DNA of 64,000 nucleotides, from NCBI RefSeq assembly GCF_039536245.1, contig NZ_BAAAYN010000070.1:21783-85782 (forward strand), given 5' to 3'. Every line of letters starts with the position of its first letter. Within the stretch, counting starts at the first letter, position 1. This document shows positions 54,969-63,462 of this stretch, one piece after another. The notes under the pieces are model-generated. The model was not told the origin of the DNA and did no database searches. It was given only the letters and a program-made list of their open reading frames with translations. The position numbers were made by a program, and so were the translations under genes. The DNA is from Cryptosporangium minutisporangium (GTDB lineage Bacteria; Actinomycetota; Actinomycetes; Mycobacteriales; Cryptosporangiaceae).

Positions 54969-55204
54969 CGCGAGGCCAACGAGGGTCACTGGATCGTCCC
55001 AATACCGCTTTTCGGCCGGTCCCACTGTCAGACATACGACAAGACACGGCATCATGGGGCGCCAGATGCCCAATGACGCCCCAGCGGCACTCCATGGGCC
55101 GAGCAGGACTTCGAACGAACGTCGATGACGCGAACACGGAACGAGGCGACCGGGAAGATGCAGGCCGGGGACACAGCAGGGCGAACCGACGGCGGGGGGC
55201 GGCG

Positions 55205-55894
55205 ATGACCGTACCGGCGAGCCCGCAGGCGGACGACCCGTTGGCCGGTGTCGACCTGTTCGCCGGGCTGGCGCCCGCGGTACGCAGCCGGGTGGCCGCC
55301 GCTGCGGTGCCCCGCAGCTACCGGCGGGGCCAGCTGCTGTTCCTCGAGAAGGACCCGGGCGACTCGCTGATCATGGTGCGCCGGGGCGCGGTCTCGGTGT
55401 TCCGCACGGCGCCGACCGGCGACCGGGCGCTGCTCTACGTCGTCCGGCCGCCCGGCGTCCTGGGTGAGTTGTCGCTGCTCGACGGCGGCACGCGGTCCGC
55501 GTCGGCGGAGGCGCTCGAGGAGACGCACGTGCTCGCGCTCTCCCGCGGAGCGTTCCTGGAGCTGGTGCGGACCCAGCCACCGATCCTGGACGGCGTGATG
55601 CGGTCGTTCGGAGCGCTGATCCGGCGCCTGACCGATCAGACGTCCGACCACATCTTCCTCGACCTGCCCGGACGCGTGGCGAAGACGTTGATCCGGCTGG
55701 TCGGCGACAACCGCTCGCCGGTCGTGACGATCGACCTGAACCAGACCCAGCTGGCCGAGATGGCCGGTGGGTCGCGCCAGAGCGTCAACCAGGCGCTGGG
55801 GACGTTCGCGACCCGCGGCTGGCTCCACACCGAGGGACGCAAGATCGTCGTCACGGACATCCCCGCCCTCCGCCGCCGCGCCGGCATGACGTAA
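55205..55894 (+). CDS. CRP/FNR-family transcriptional regulator
   Basis: 229 residues from the ATG at 55205; open sequence upstream runs into the tandem repeats and has no counterpart. The cyclic-nucleotide-binding fold covers 10-130, with the phosphate-binding cassette [15 protein letters not shown] (Glu88, Arg97, Ser98), which is compatible with cAMP. The C-terminal winged helix shows [26 protein letters not shown]. No cysteine cluster is present, so it is not an FNR-type oxygen sensor. A predicted adenylyl cyclase gene begins 0.9 kb downstream on the same strand, a natural source of ligand. Confidence 0.92.
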   Translation: MTVPASPQADDPLAGVDLFAGLAPAVRSRVAAAAVPRSYRRGQLLFLEKDPGDSLIMVRRGAVSVFRTAPTGDRALLYVVRPPGVLGELSLLDGGTRSASAEALEETHVLALSRGAFLELVRTQPPILDGVMRSFGALIRRLTDQTSDHIFLDLPGRVAKTLIRLVGDNRSPVVTIDLNQTQLAEMAGGSRQSVNQALGTFATRGWLHTEGRKIVVTDIPALRRRAGMT

Positions 55895-55934
55895 ATCGGG
55901 CGGCCTGGACACGGTCACCCGCCGTACCAAGTAC

Positions 55935-56349
55935 AACTACGCGCGCCTAGCGGCGTTTGAACAGCATCCGCGGCCAGTGGATGCTGGCCTATGGTTGTCG
56001 CGCCTTCGGGTGGCGCGCGGAGTCGTTGTCGCGCCTCCCGGGCTATGGCACGGGTATCGCGACATTCATCGCGCAAGGCGTCCGGAGAGCGCGACACCCA
56101 TCGCGCTGGCACCCGGAGGGCGTGACTTTCATGTCGCCGGGCACCCGGGAAGCGCAACAACCACGTCGCCGGGCACCCAGGAAGCGCAACATCTGACCTG
56201 GAGCCCGGCGAGCGCGGGCCGACGCCCGAGGGGCCCGCGATCAGGAGCCTCCCCTGATCCGCGGCGCCGTTCGAACAAGCAACTACGCGCGGTGGGTGCC
56301 GTCCGCGAACGTGAATCTGGACGGCACATGGTCACGTTGGGTCATCAAC
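55935..56349. repeat. repeat-rich intergenic region with degenerate 31-32-bp tandem units
   Basis: 55935-55967 matches the repeat at 30721 (28 of 33 nt). From about 55996 to 56192 degenerate units of 31-32 bp follow one another; the clearest are 56091-56121, 56122-56153 and 56154-56185, sharing TCGCCGGGCACCC and GGAAGCGCAACA. The end (56193-56225) resembles the repeat at 26801. No gene with a ribosome site was seen on either strand. There are no regular spacers, so this is not a CRISPR array. Confidence 0.6.
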
Positions 56350-56526
56350 TCACTCACATGTGACCCAATTCTCAGTATCATCGGTAACGATGACACCGGT
56401 GCACACGAGCTCGTCGAGTTGTGTCTCGGGAACGCGGACGGTCGACCCCGCCGGATGGCCGATCCCCGTGGAATCGGTCCATGCGGTCCGCAAGGTCACG
56501 GTGACCATACTCGACATTCCGGGCAT
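56350..56526 (-). CDS. 58-aa orphan protein, phage-accessory-like pattern
   Basis: ATG at 56526 (further ATGs at 56517 and 56508) to TGA at 56350. The product reads MVTVTLRTAWTDSTGIGHPA from the third Met, continuing GSTVRVPETQLDELVCTGVIV. It has the pattern seen in short proteins of phage and integrated elements: a strand, TD.G..H.AG, a strand, then L..LV..GV. I cannot name a family. Base composition here is less GC-rich than the chromosome, and the flanks are repeat-rich, which fits a remnant of a mobile element. The GGGAGG upstream is 12 nt from the first ATG. Confidence 0.5.
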   Translation of the reverse strand: MPGMSSMVTVTLRTAWTDSTGIGHPAGSTVRVPETQLDELVCTGVIVTDDTENWVTCE

Positions 56527-56814
56527 TACGGGATTTCGCCTCCCACCAGGCTAGGAACACTGTCGGCCTGGTACTCCGGACGCGCCGGACCCCACCGCTC
56601 AAGTCGCCACACACCGTAGTCGGGCCTCATCCGGACGTGTCAGCGAACCGTCCGGTAGACGACTGAGAAAGCCGCCGACCGGATGAATATTGCCCGGATG
56701 GGTGGCTCCTAGCCATCCTCGCTGAGACGATTCACAGCAAATAGCCGACACTAGGTCCGAGCACGTGAGCGGGGTGAACGTCCCATCGACACGCACTGTG
56801 CACGCTGCGCCGCG

Positions 56815-59800
56815 GTGGGCCGCCCCGGCGACCGTTTCTGCGGCCGCTGCGGCTCGCCCCTGCTGCGCAAGTGCCCCAGCTGCACAGCCGGCGTCGACCT
56901 GAGCGCCGCGGCCTGCCCGAACTGCGCCGCCGACCTCGACCCGGCCGGCCGCGGGCTGCCCGTCGCCGGTACCGCACCGCGGGAGGAGCGCCGGGTCGTC
57001 ACGATCCTGTTCGTCGACCTCACCGGCTTCACCAACCTCGGCGAGCGCCTGGACCCGGAGGACCTCCGAGCGCTCCAGCAGCGGTATTTCGACACGGTCG
57101 CCCGCGCGATCCGCCGCCGCGGCGGCGTCGTCGAGAAGTACATCGGCGACGCGGTGATGGCGGTGTTCGGCGCCCCGGTCACCCAGGAGGACGACGCGGT
57201 CCGGGCGGTCCGCGTCGGGCTCGAGCTGCAGGCCGACCTGGACGGCCGGATCATCGGTCCGGCCGGGCCGCTCCGTGCCCGGGTGGGCATCGCGACCGGC
57301 GAGGTCGTCGTCGACCTGGACGCGATCCGCGACGGCGGCCAGGCGCTGGTCGCCGGTGACGTGGTGAACGTGGCGTCCCGGCTGCAGTCGCACGCGCCGG
57401 TCGGCGGCATCGTCGTGTCGTCGGCGACCTGGCGGGCCAGCCGGGAGTACGTCGAGTACGCCGAGATGCCGCCGGTGATGGTCAAGGGCAAGGCCGGCCC
57501 GGTGCCGGTCTGGCGTCCGCTGCGGCTGGTGCAGCGCCGGTGGGACCGGCACCGCGACCACGGCCCGTTCGTCGGACGCGGCCCCTACCTGGACCACCTG
57601 GCCGGCCTGCTCCGCGCGACGATCGACGACCGGGCGCCGCGCATGGTGACGGTCGTCGGGCCGGCGGGTGTCGGGAAGAGCCGCCTGGTGCGCGAGCTGA
57701 ACCGGCACGCCGAGCAGGCGATGCCGGTCGGCGTCCGCTGGGTGGGCGGCCGCTGCCTGGCCGGTGGCGAGGGTGGTCCGTTCGCCGCGATCGCCGAGGT
57801 CGTCACCGGGTACGCGGGGGTGCTGGAGTCCGACAGCGCCGACACCGCACGGCGCAAGGTCGTCGACTCGCTGCACGGTCTGCTCACCACCGCCGAGCGG
57901 GCCAGCGTCGTGGACGCACTCGCCCCGCTGGTCGGTTACGCGGCCCCGCCGGTCGAGGCGGACGAGGCCCAGGCCGCCTGGCGGATGTTCTTCGGTCGGC
58001 TCGCCGCCCGGCGTCCGCTGGTCGTGGTGATCGAGGACCTGGCGCTCGCCGAACCTCCGCTGCTGGACTTCCTGCGCCAGCTCGTCGACACCGTCGACGG
58101 GCCGCTGCTGGTCGTCGCCACCGCCCGGCCGGAGATCCTCGGTCACGGGCGGATCCCCTGGTACGACGCCACCCACCCCCGGCACGCGCTGGTGGAGCTG
58201 CCGCCGCTCGACCCGCACGACACGCTGACGCTCTTCCGCGCCCTCTCCGGGGACTCGCCGATCCCGGAGAGCGCGCTCGAGCACCTCACCGTGCTCGCCG
58301 CCGGCACGCCGCTCTACGCCCACGAGTACGTCCGGATGCTGGCCGACCAGCGCCCGGACGGCGATCCCGAAGACCCCGATGACGCGCTGCCGCTACCCGA
58401 TTCGGTCCGCGCGGTCGTCGCCAGCCGTGTCGATCTGCTCGGCCCGCGCAGCCAGCGCGCCCTGCAGGCCGCCGCGGTGATCGGCGAGGTGTTCTGGCCC
58501 GGTGCGGTGGCCACCGTGGCCGAGCTGGCCCGCGACGAGGTCGAGGCGCTGCTGGCCGAGCTGCGCGCCAAGGCGTTCATCCGCCCGGCCACCGGCCACG
58601 TGCTGGCCGGGGAGCCCGCGCTGGCGTTCTCCCACGCGGTCGTCCGTGACCTGGCCTACCGCAGGCAGCCCCGCGCGCTGCGCGTCGTCCGGCACCAGCG
58701 GGCGGCCCGCTGGCTGCAGTCGCACGTCACCGGCCGTACCACCGAGGCCGTCGACGCGGTCGCCCATCACCGGGTCGCCGCTCTCGAGCTGGCCCGGACG
58801 CTGCACATGGACGTCCGCCCGTTCCTCCAGCCGGCGCGCACCGCGCTGGTGGCCGCCGCCGAGCGCGCCGCCAGCCTGCACGCCGCCCCGACCGCGGTCG
58901 ACCTGCTCGACAAAGCCCTCGCACTGTGGGACGACTCGTCGACGAGCGTCACGCTCGACGACCTGGCGGCCCTGGAACACCCCGCCGCCCGGGACGACGA
59001 GGTCGCCCGGCTCACCGCGCTCGTGCTGCGGTGGCGGCTGCGTTTCGGCACGGACGCCGACCAGTTCCACGCGACCGGCGGTGCCGCCGAGGTCGCGCGG
59101 TGCGCCAGCCAGCTCGAGGTGCTCGGCGCCCGGGACGCCGCCGCGTCGGCCCGCACGCTGCTCAGCCAGGTGGCGTGGGCCCGCGGTGACCGTACGGCGG
59201 CCCTGGCCCACCTCGACCGGGCCCTGGCACCCTACGGCGCCGGCGACGAGAGTCCGGTGCGCGCCGCCGCCCACGCCGAACTGGCCCGGCTGCGGATGAT
59301 GAGCTACGAGGTGGACGAGGCGACCACCGCCGCCAAGACCGCCGGCGACCTGGCCCGTCGGCTCGGCCTGCCCGAGCTGGAGGTCAACGCGCAGATCACC
59401 GAAGGCGCGGCCCGGTACCTGGCCGGCGACCTCTCCGGGCTCACGCTGCTGGAGCGGGCCGTCGACCGGAGCCGCACCGACCACCTGCGGTCGCTGCGCC
59501 GGGCGTCGGAGAACCTGGCGAGCGCGCTGCAGGAGGAGGGCGAGATCGCCCGGAGCTTCGCCCTGCTGGACGAGGCCGCCGCGACCACGCTCGCCTACCG
59601 CGGCAAGCCGCACCCCGGCCACACCCCGATGCGGGCCTACTTCGACGGCGACTGGGACGCCACGCTGGCCTCGGCCGACGCCGCGTTCACCGGCGACGAG
59701 ACGCTGGACGCCGAGTGGGCCCACCTGCGGACGCTGGCGGCCTGGCTGCGGGCGCTGCGGGGCGAGGACACCGGCTTCAACCCGGAGCTGATCGTCGTCA

Positions 59801-60456
59801 CCGCGGCCCGCCACGGCACCCGGCTGGCGCTCGCCAACGCGCTCGCACACGGTGCGCTCTACCGCGCGGTCACCGGCGCCTCCGAGCAGGCCACGGTCGC
59901 GCTGCGCCGGTTGGAGGCCGAGCACGCCGCCGAGCCGCTGGCGCCGCGGGAGTGGCTGGCCGCCGCAGCGCACGCGGCGGTGCTCACCGGCGTCCGCTGT
60001 GGCGCGCGTGCGGAGGAGTCCGCGGGGTGGCTGAAGGGTGTCCTGGACGCCGCGCCGCGGGAGACGCTCTGGGTCCGGGCGGCACGCTCGGTGGTGAACG
60101 GCGGGCTGGCCGCACACGGCGGTGACCACGGCACCGCGGCGCTGCACCACGCGGTCGCCGCCTCGGTCTACGAGCGGATGGGTGACGCGACCGACGCCGC
60201 GCTCGCCACCGCGTGGTCGTTGCGGGCCGCGCGGGCGGGCGAGGTCGCGCCGGTGCCGGAGCTCACCACCCGGCTGACGACGTTCGGCCTCCGCAACCGG
60301 GCGCGTCTGCTGCTCCGCTTCGCGACCACGGGCCCGCTCGACACCCCGACGGACTCTTCGGAGGCCGACGAGGTGCCGGACGATCCGGGGCCGCTGACCG
60401 ACCCGAAGGCGCTGACTGATCAAGCGCCCTCGTCGAGGCCCGCCTCGATCGCGTAG
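56815..60456 (+). CDS. zinc-ribbon / class III adenylyl cyclase / AAA ATPase protein
   Basis: 1213 residues if started at the GTG 56815, but the reading frame clearly begins earlier: the codons before it encode a CARC pair that completes a double zinc ribbon (CARC ... CGRC, CPSC ... CPNC). Next are the cyclase domain (60-235) with metal-binding Asp68 (FVDLTGF) and Asp112 (EKYIGDAVMAVFG), Lys108 and Asp182 (GDVVNVASRLQ) favouring ATP, a P-loop ATPase (GPAGVGKSRL, 282-291; Walker B LVVVIEDLALAEPPLL) and a long TPR-like helical C-terminus. It probably makes cAMP under control of a bound signal or partner. Its end overlaps the end of convergent macR by 37 nt. Confidence 0.9.
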   Translation: MGRPGDRFCGRCGSPLLRKCPSCTAGVDLSAAACPNCAADLDPAGRGLPVAGTAPREERRVVTILFVDLTGFTNLGERLDPEDLRALQQRYFDTVARAIRRRGGVVEKYIGDAVMAVFGAPVTQEDDAVRAVRVGLELQADLDGRIIGPAGPLRARVGIATGEVVVDLDAIRDGGQALVAGDVVNVASRLQSHAPVGGIVVSSATWRASREYVEYAEMPPVMVKGKAGPVPVWRPLRLVQRRWDRHRDHGPFVGRGPYLDHLAGLLRATIDDRAPRMVTVVGPAGVGKSRLVRELNRHAEQAMPVGVRWVGGRCLAGGEGGPFAAIAEVVTGYAGVLESDSADTARRKVVDSLHGLLTTAERASVVDALAPLVGYAAPPVEADEAQAAWRMFFGRLAARRPLVVVIEDLALAEPPLLDFLRQLVDTVDGPLLVVATARPEILGHGRIPWYDATHPRHALVELPPLDPHDTLTLFRALSGDSPIPESALEHLTVLAAGTPLYAHEYVRMLADQRPDGDPEDPDDALPLPDSVRAVVASRVDLLGPRSQRALQAAAVIGEVFWPGAVATVAELARDEVEALLAELRAKAFIRPATGHVLAGEPALAFSHAVVRDLAYRRQPRALRVVRHQRAARWLQSHVTGRTTEAVDAVAHHRVAALELARTLHMDVRPFLQPARTALVAAAERAASLHAAPTAVDLLDKALALWDDSSTSVTLDDLAALEHPAARDDEVARLTALVLRWRLRFGTDADQFHATGGAAEVARCASQLEVLGARDAAASARTLLSQVAWARGDRTAALAHLDRALAPYGAGDESPVRAAAHAELARLRMMSYEVDEATTAAKTAGDLARRLGLPELEVNAQITEGAARYLAGDLSGLTLLERAVDRSRTDHLRSLRRASENLASALQEEGEIARSFALLDEAAATTLAYRGKPHPGHTPMRAYFDGDWDATLASADAAFTGDETLDAEWAHLRTLAAWLRALRGEDTGFNPELIVVTAARHGTRLALANALAHGALYRAVTGASEQATVALRRLEAEHAAEPLAPREWLAAAAHAAVLTGVRCGARAEESAGWLKGVLDAAPRETLWVRAARSVVNGGLAAHGGDHGTAALHHAVAASVYERMGDATDAALATAWSLRAARAGEVAPVPELTTRLTTFGLRNRARLLLRFATTGPLDTPTDSSEADEVPDDPGPLTDPKALTDQAPSSRPASIA

Positions 60457-61148
60457 CGCACCAGCCCGGCCCGGTTGTGCACCTGCAGCTTGTCCATGAC
60501 GTTCTGCAGATGGTTCTGGACCGTGCGGACCGAGAGGCTCAGCCGGGTGGCCACCTGCTTCGCGGTCAGCCCCCTGGCCACCAGCCGGAGCACCTCGGTC
60601 TCGCGTCCGGTCAGCGCCGGTCCGGCGGCCGGTTCCGGTCCCGCCGCCAGCCGCCGGTACTCGCCGAGCACGAGCCCGGCCAGGCCCGCGGTGAAGGCCG
60701 CCTCGCCCCGCGCCGTCCGGGCGACGGCGTCCACCAGCTCTCCGGCGCCGGCCGACTTCACCAGGTAGCCGGTCGCACCGGCCCGGATCGCCTCCAGGAC
60801 GTCCGGCCGCTCCGCGCTGGCCGAGAGCACCAGCACGCGGCAGGAGGGATCGGCCGCGAGGATCCGCGCGGTCGCCTCGACGCCGGACAGCTCCGGCAAC
60901 TGGAGGTCCATCACGACCACCTGCGGACGGCTGGCGGCGGCGATCCGCACCGCGGCGGCACCGTCTCCCGCGGTGGCCACCACGTCGAATCCGGCCGAGG
61001 CCAGGTCACGGGCCACGGCGTCGCGCCAGAGCGGATGGTCGTCGACGATCATCACTCGTACCCCGCGGGTACCGGGCTCGGAAGCGCCGGGCGACTCCGG
61101 GGACTCCGGCCCTCCCTCGTTCGGAGTGAGTCCCTCACCGGGGTACAT
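60420..61148 (-). CDS. macR: LuxR/NarL-type response regulator MacR
   Basis: 242 residues from the ATG at 61148, which overlaps the kinase gene by 14 nt. After a variable Pro/Glu-rich leader, the receiver domain has DDHPLWRDAV (acidic pocket), phospho-acceptor Asp81 (VVMDLQLPELSG) and Lys in YLVKSAGAGEL. The LuxR-type helix-turn-helix is LTGRETEVLRLVARGLTAKQVATRLSLSVRTVQNHLQNVMDKL. With the DUF5931-type kinase upstream it matches the MacRS system, which in Streptomyces affects development and antibiotic production. The last 37 nt overlap the cyclase gene tail to tail. Confidence 0.88.
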   Translation of the reverse strand: MYPGEGLTPNEGGPESPESPGASEPGTRGVRVMIVDDHPLWRDAVARDLASAGFDVVATAGDGAAAVRIAAASRPQVVVMDLQLPELSGVEATARILAADPSCRVLVLSASAERPDVLEAIRAGATGYLVKSAGAGELVDAVARTARGEAAFTAGLAGLVLGEYRRLAAGPEPAAGPALTGRETEVLRLVARGLTAKQVATRLSLSVRTVQNHLQNVMDKLQVHNRAGLVRYAIEAGLDEGA

Positions 61149-62292
61149 GGAGCTCCACCTCTGTTCCCTCACCGGGCTGACCGGTGATCGTCACCGTGCC
61201 GCCGAGTGTCCGGATCCGACCGCGGATCGACTGAATCACACCGAGTCGCCCTTCGGCGGCGGCCTCGGCCAGTCGGCCGGGCGGCAGCCCCGGGCCGTCG
61301 TCCCGGACCGTGACCAGGACCGCGTCCGGCTCCTCCTCGATGACGACCCAGGCGTGCGCACCCGGCGCGTGCTCACCGACGTTGTGCAGCGCCGCGCCGA
61401 CCGCCGCCGCCACCTCGGACGCGACCGCCGCCGGGAGTAACACCGGCTCGGCGGGGGCGACCAGCTCCACCCCCGGTGTCGCCGTCGCCGGGGCGACCAG
61501 CGCGGTCAGGTCGACCTCGCCGTGCGCGGGCGCCGACGAGCCACCGGTCATCAACGCCCGGAGCGCGGCTTCCTGCTCACCGGCGAGCTCCGCCAGTTCG
61601 CGGCCCGGCCCGTCCAGCTCCGCGCCGCGTCGCTTCACCAGCGCGAGCACCTGCAGGACGCCGTCGTGGATCTGCCGCGCGAGCCGGTCACGTTCGGCGA
61701 CGGCACCCTGCTCGCGCCAGGTGTCGACCATGATCCGGTCGACTTGCCGGAGCACCTCCGCCACGTAGCCGATCACGATCGCGGCGAGCAGCACGAGAAT
61801 CATGTTGTGCACGGTTCCGCGGGTCGGCTGACCGTCGACGACCAGGACGTTCGCCGCGCCCAGGGCGAGCGTCGCCAGCATGCCCCCGACGACCTCCCAG
61901 CGCAGCGCCCACGCCATCACCGCGCTCGCCGCCCACACCGTCGGCACGGTGTACTCGCCGTCGGCGATCCGTTCCGGCGTCTCGACCAGCAGGGTCGCCA
62001 GGACCGTCGCGAGCGTGATCAGGAGATCCACCGCGAGCAGGACCGGCGTCCGTAGGCGGGGCCGTGCGTAGCAGTACGTCGCGACGACGCTCCAGACCGT
62101 CATCCCGACGAGCGTCGCGATGCACCAGGCCGGGCTGCGCACCCGACCCAGGTCGTCCAGGTTGAGCGCGACCGCGTAGACCAGCGTCAGGAACCGGAAC
62201 GCGGCAAGCCCACGCCAACCGGTGACCTCGACGGTGAACCCCGCCGGGCGCCGGTCACCCGACGTCGGACGAGTCCGTGTTTCAGGCAGCAA
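61135..62292 (-). CDS. macS: MacS-family sensor histidine kinase
   Basis: 385 residues from a TTG at 62292 that overlaps the acyltransferase stop. The N-terminal half has about five membrane segments (FRFLTLVYAVALNLDDLG, WCIATLVGMTVWSVVATYCY, LAVDLLITLATVLATLLV and others), as in DUF5931. The dimerisation helix carries the phospho-accepting His in ERDRLARQIHDGVLQVLALV, and the ATPase shows ALHNVGEHAPG and VRDDGPGLPPGRL. It is the partner of the response regulator downstream. The TTG start with tight overlap suggests low, coupled expression. Confidence 0.88.
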   Translation of the reverse strand: MLPETRTRPTSGDRRPAGFTVEVTGWRGLAAFRFLTLVYAVALNLDDLGRVRSPAWCIATLVGMTVWSVVATYCYARPRLRTPVLLAVDLLITLATVLATLLVETPERIADGEYTVPTVWAASAVMAWALRWEVVGGMLATLALGAANVLVVDGQPTRGTVHNMILVLLAAIVIGYVAEVLRQVDRIMVDTWREQGAVAERDRLARQIHDGVLQVLALVKRRGAELDGPGRELAELAGEQEAALRALMTGGSSAPAHGEVDLTALVAPATATPGVELVAPAEPVLLPAAVASEVAAAVGAALHNVGEHAPGAHAWVVIEEEPDAVLVTVRDDGPGLPPGRLAEAAAEGRLGVIQSIRGRIRTLGGTVTITGQPGEGTEVELHVPR

Positions 62293-62992
62293 CGGGCTCC
62301 GCCGCGGGACGGTCGGCCGCGACGCCGCTCTTGACCGACGCCGCGTACACGTCGCGGTACTCCTGGCCGGACAGTTGCAGCAGCTCGTACATGATCTGAT
62401 CGGTCACCGACCGCTCCACGAAGCGGTTGCCGGCCATCCCCGCGTAACGGGAGAAGTCCAGCGGCTTCCCGACCCGCATCCGGACCCGCATGACCTTGGG
62501 GATCAGCTGCCCGATCGGCTGCACCTGGTCGGTGTTGATCATCGCCACCGGGATGACCGGGACGCCGGTCTCCAGCGCGAGCCGGGCCACGCCGGTCTTC
62601 CCCCGGTACAGCTTGCCGTCCGGCGACCGGGTGCCCTCGGGATAGATGCCGAGCAGGTGCCCCTCCCCGAGTACGCGGGCGCCGGTCGTCAGCGCGGCCT
62701 CGGCGGCGGAGCCGGACGTCCGGTCGATCGGAACGCACCCGGCCGCGCTGAAGAACAGCCGGGAGAACATGCCCTTGAAGCCCTTACCGGTGAAGTACTC
62801 CGCCTTGGCGAGGAACGTGATGCGGCGCGGAACCATCAGCGGGAGGAAGAACGAGTCGCTGAACGACAGGTGGTTGCTGGCCAGGATCGCCGGGCCGTGC
62901 GCCGGGATCTGCTCGACGCCCTCCAGCACCGGCCGGAAGAGCACTCGGAGAAAAGGCCCGATCAGGATGTATTTGCACACCCAGTAGAACAC
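62282..62992 (-). CDS. 1-acyl-glycerol-3-phosphate acyltransferase family protein (PlsC-like)
   Basis: 236 residues from a GTG at 62992 with a GAGGAGG site. The acyltransferase HX4D motif is SNHLSFSDSFFLP near residue 41, followed by GVFSRL-type core residues, IPEGTRSPDGKLYRGKTG (motif III with the EGTR box) and VIPVAMINT (motif IV). It would transfer an acyl chain to lysophosphatidate in membrane lipid synthesis. It is the first gene of the run plsC-like, macS, macR, with overlaps throughout. The same linkage is seen in other actinobacteria. Confidence 0.9.
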   Translation of the reverse strand: MFYWVCKYILIGPFLRVLFRPVLEGVEQIPAHGPAILASNHLSFSDSFFLPLMVPRRITFLAKAEYFTGKGFKGMFSRLFFSAAGCVPIDRTSGSAAEAALTTGARVLGEGHLLGIYPEGTRSPDGKLYRGKTGVARLALETGVPVIPVAMINTDQVQPIGQLIPKVMRVRMRVGKPLDFSRYAGMAGNRFVERSVTDQIMYELLQLSGQEYRDVYAASVKSGVAADRPAAEPVAA

Positions 62993-63389
62993 CAGACCTC
63001 CTCGTTGGCCGTGCGGGTCGAGCGTACCGGCGACGAGACGGTCGACGGCCCACCCGAACTCTCCTCCCCGGTTTACCCATAGTGGCGTTCACCACGCTCG
63101 TCGACGCCGACTCGCAGCGGGGCATCCCGGGCCGAATACCCCCTTCCCGGGCCGGTGGGACGCAGGTTGTCTCAACTGCCACTTCTGACTCAGTGGTCCG
63201 CACGGTGTCGAGGTGCTCCGAACGCGAGGCCGATGACGCCGCCTCGTGTCACGATGGGGGCCGACGCTCGCCGCGCCGCTCCGGCCGCGGCCGGCCGACG
63301 ATGACCGTGCGTACCGCACACGGACGGTTGACACGACCGCTCGGCGCTGCCCGGACCGGGTGCTGGGCGGAGTTCCTGGGAGGTTGGGG
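62993..63389. promoter_or_regulatory. divergent intergenic region, acyltransferase / hydrolase
   Basis: 397 bp that must contain promoters for both directions. A TTGACA at 63328-63333 is a possible -35 for the plus-strand hydrolase, without a convincing -10. No small gene with a ribosome site was recognised. Confidence 0.35.
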
Positions 63390-63462
63390 ATGAATTCTTT
63401 TCGACCGACTCCTGCAGACGGCGATCAGCCTGCAGGAATCGGTGAGGTTGAAAAGAGTTCAC
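63390..63462. repeat. 73-bp palindromic element, copy C (start of terminal hydrolase)
   Basis: Begins with the ATG start codon (ATGAATTCTTTTCGACC) and ends GGTTGAAAAGAGTTCAC, complement GTGAACTCTTTTCAACC. An inner stem pairs CCTGCAG with CTGCAGG. It is identical in length to copy A. Both strands are open, each beginning with a start codon. Confidence 0.8.

Noticed and set aside
54840-55073. N-terminal extension of UvrC through the tandem repeats
   Set aside because: The residues are pure repeat (RFATAPPV) and family members start close to the GIY-YIG domain. The GTG at 54839 is sufficient, although its ribosome site is weak.
58393-60423. A 676-codon minus-strand frame opposite the cyclase gene (and 574 codons at 56599-58323)
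   Set aside because: Both are antisense shadows with Arg/Gly/Val-rich composition and no domain. The plus strand encodes a clear multi-domain protein.
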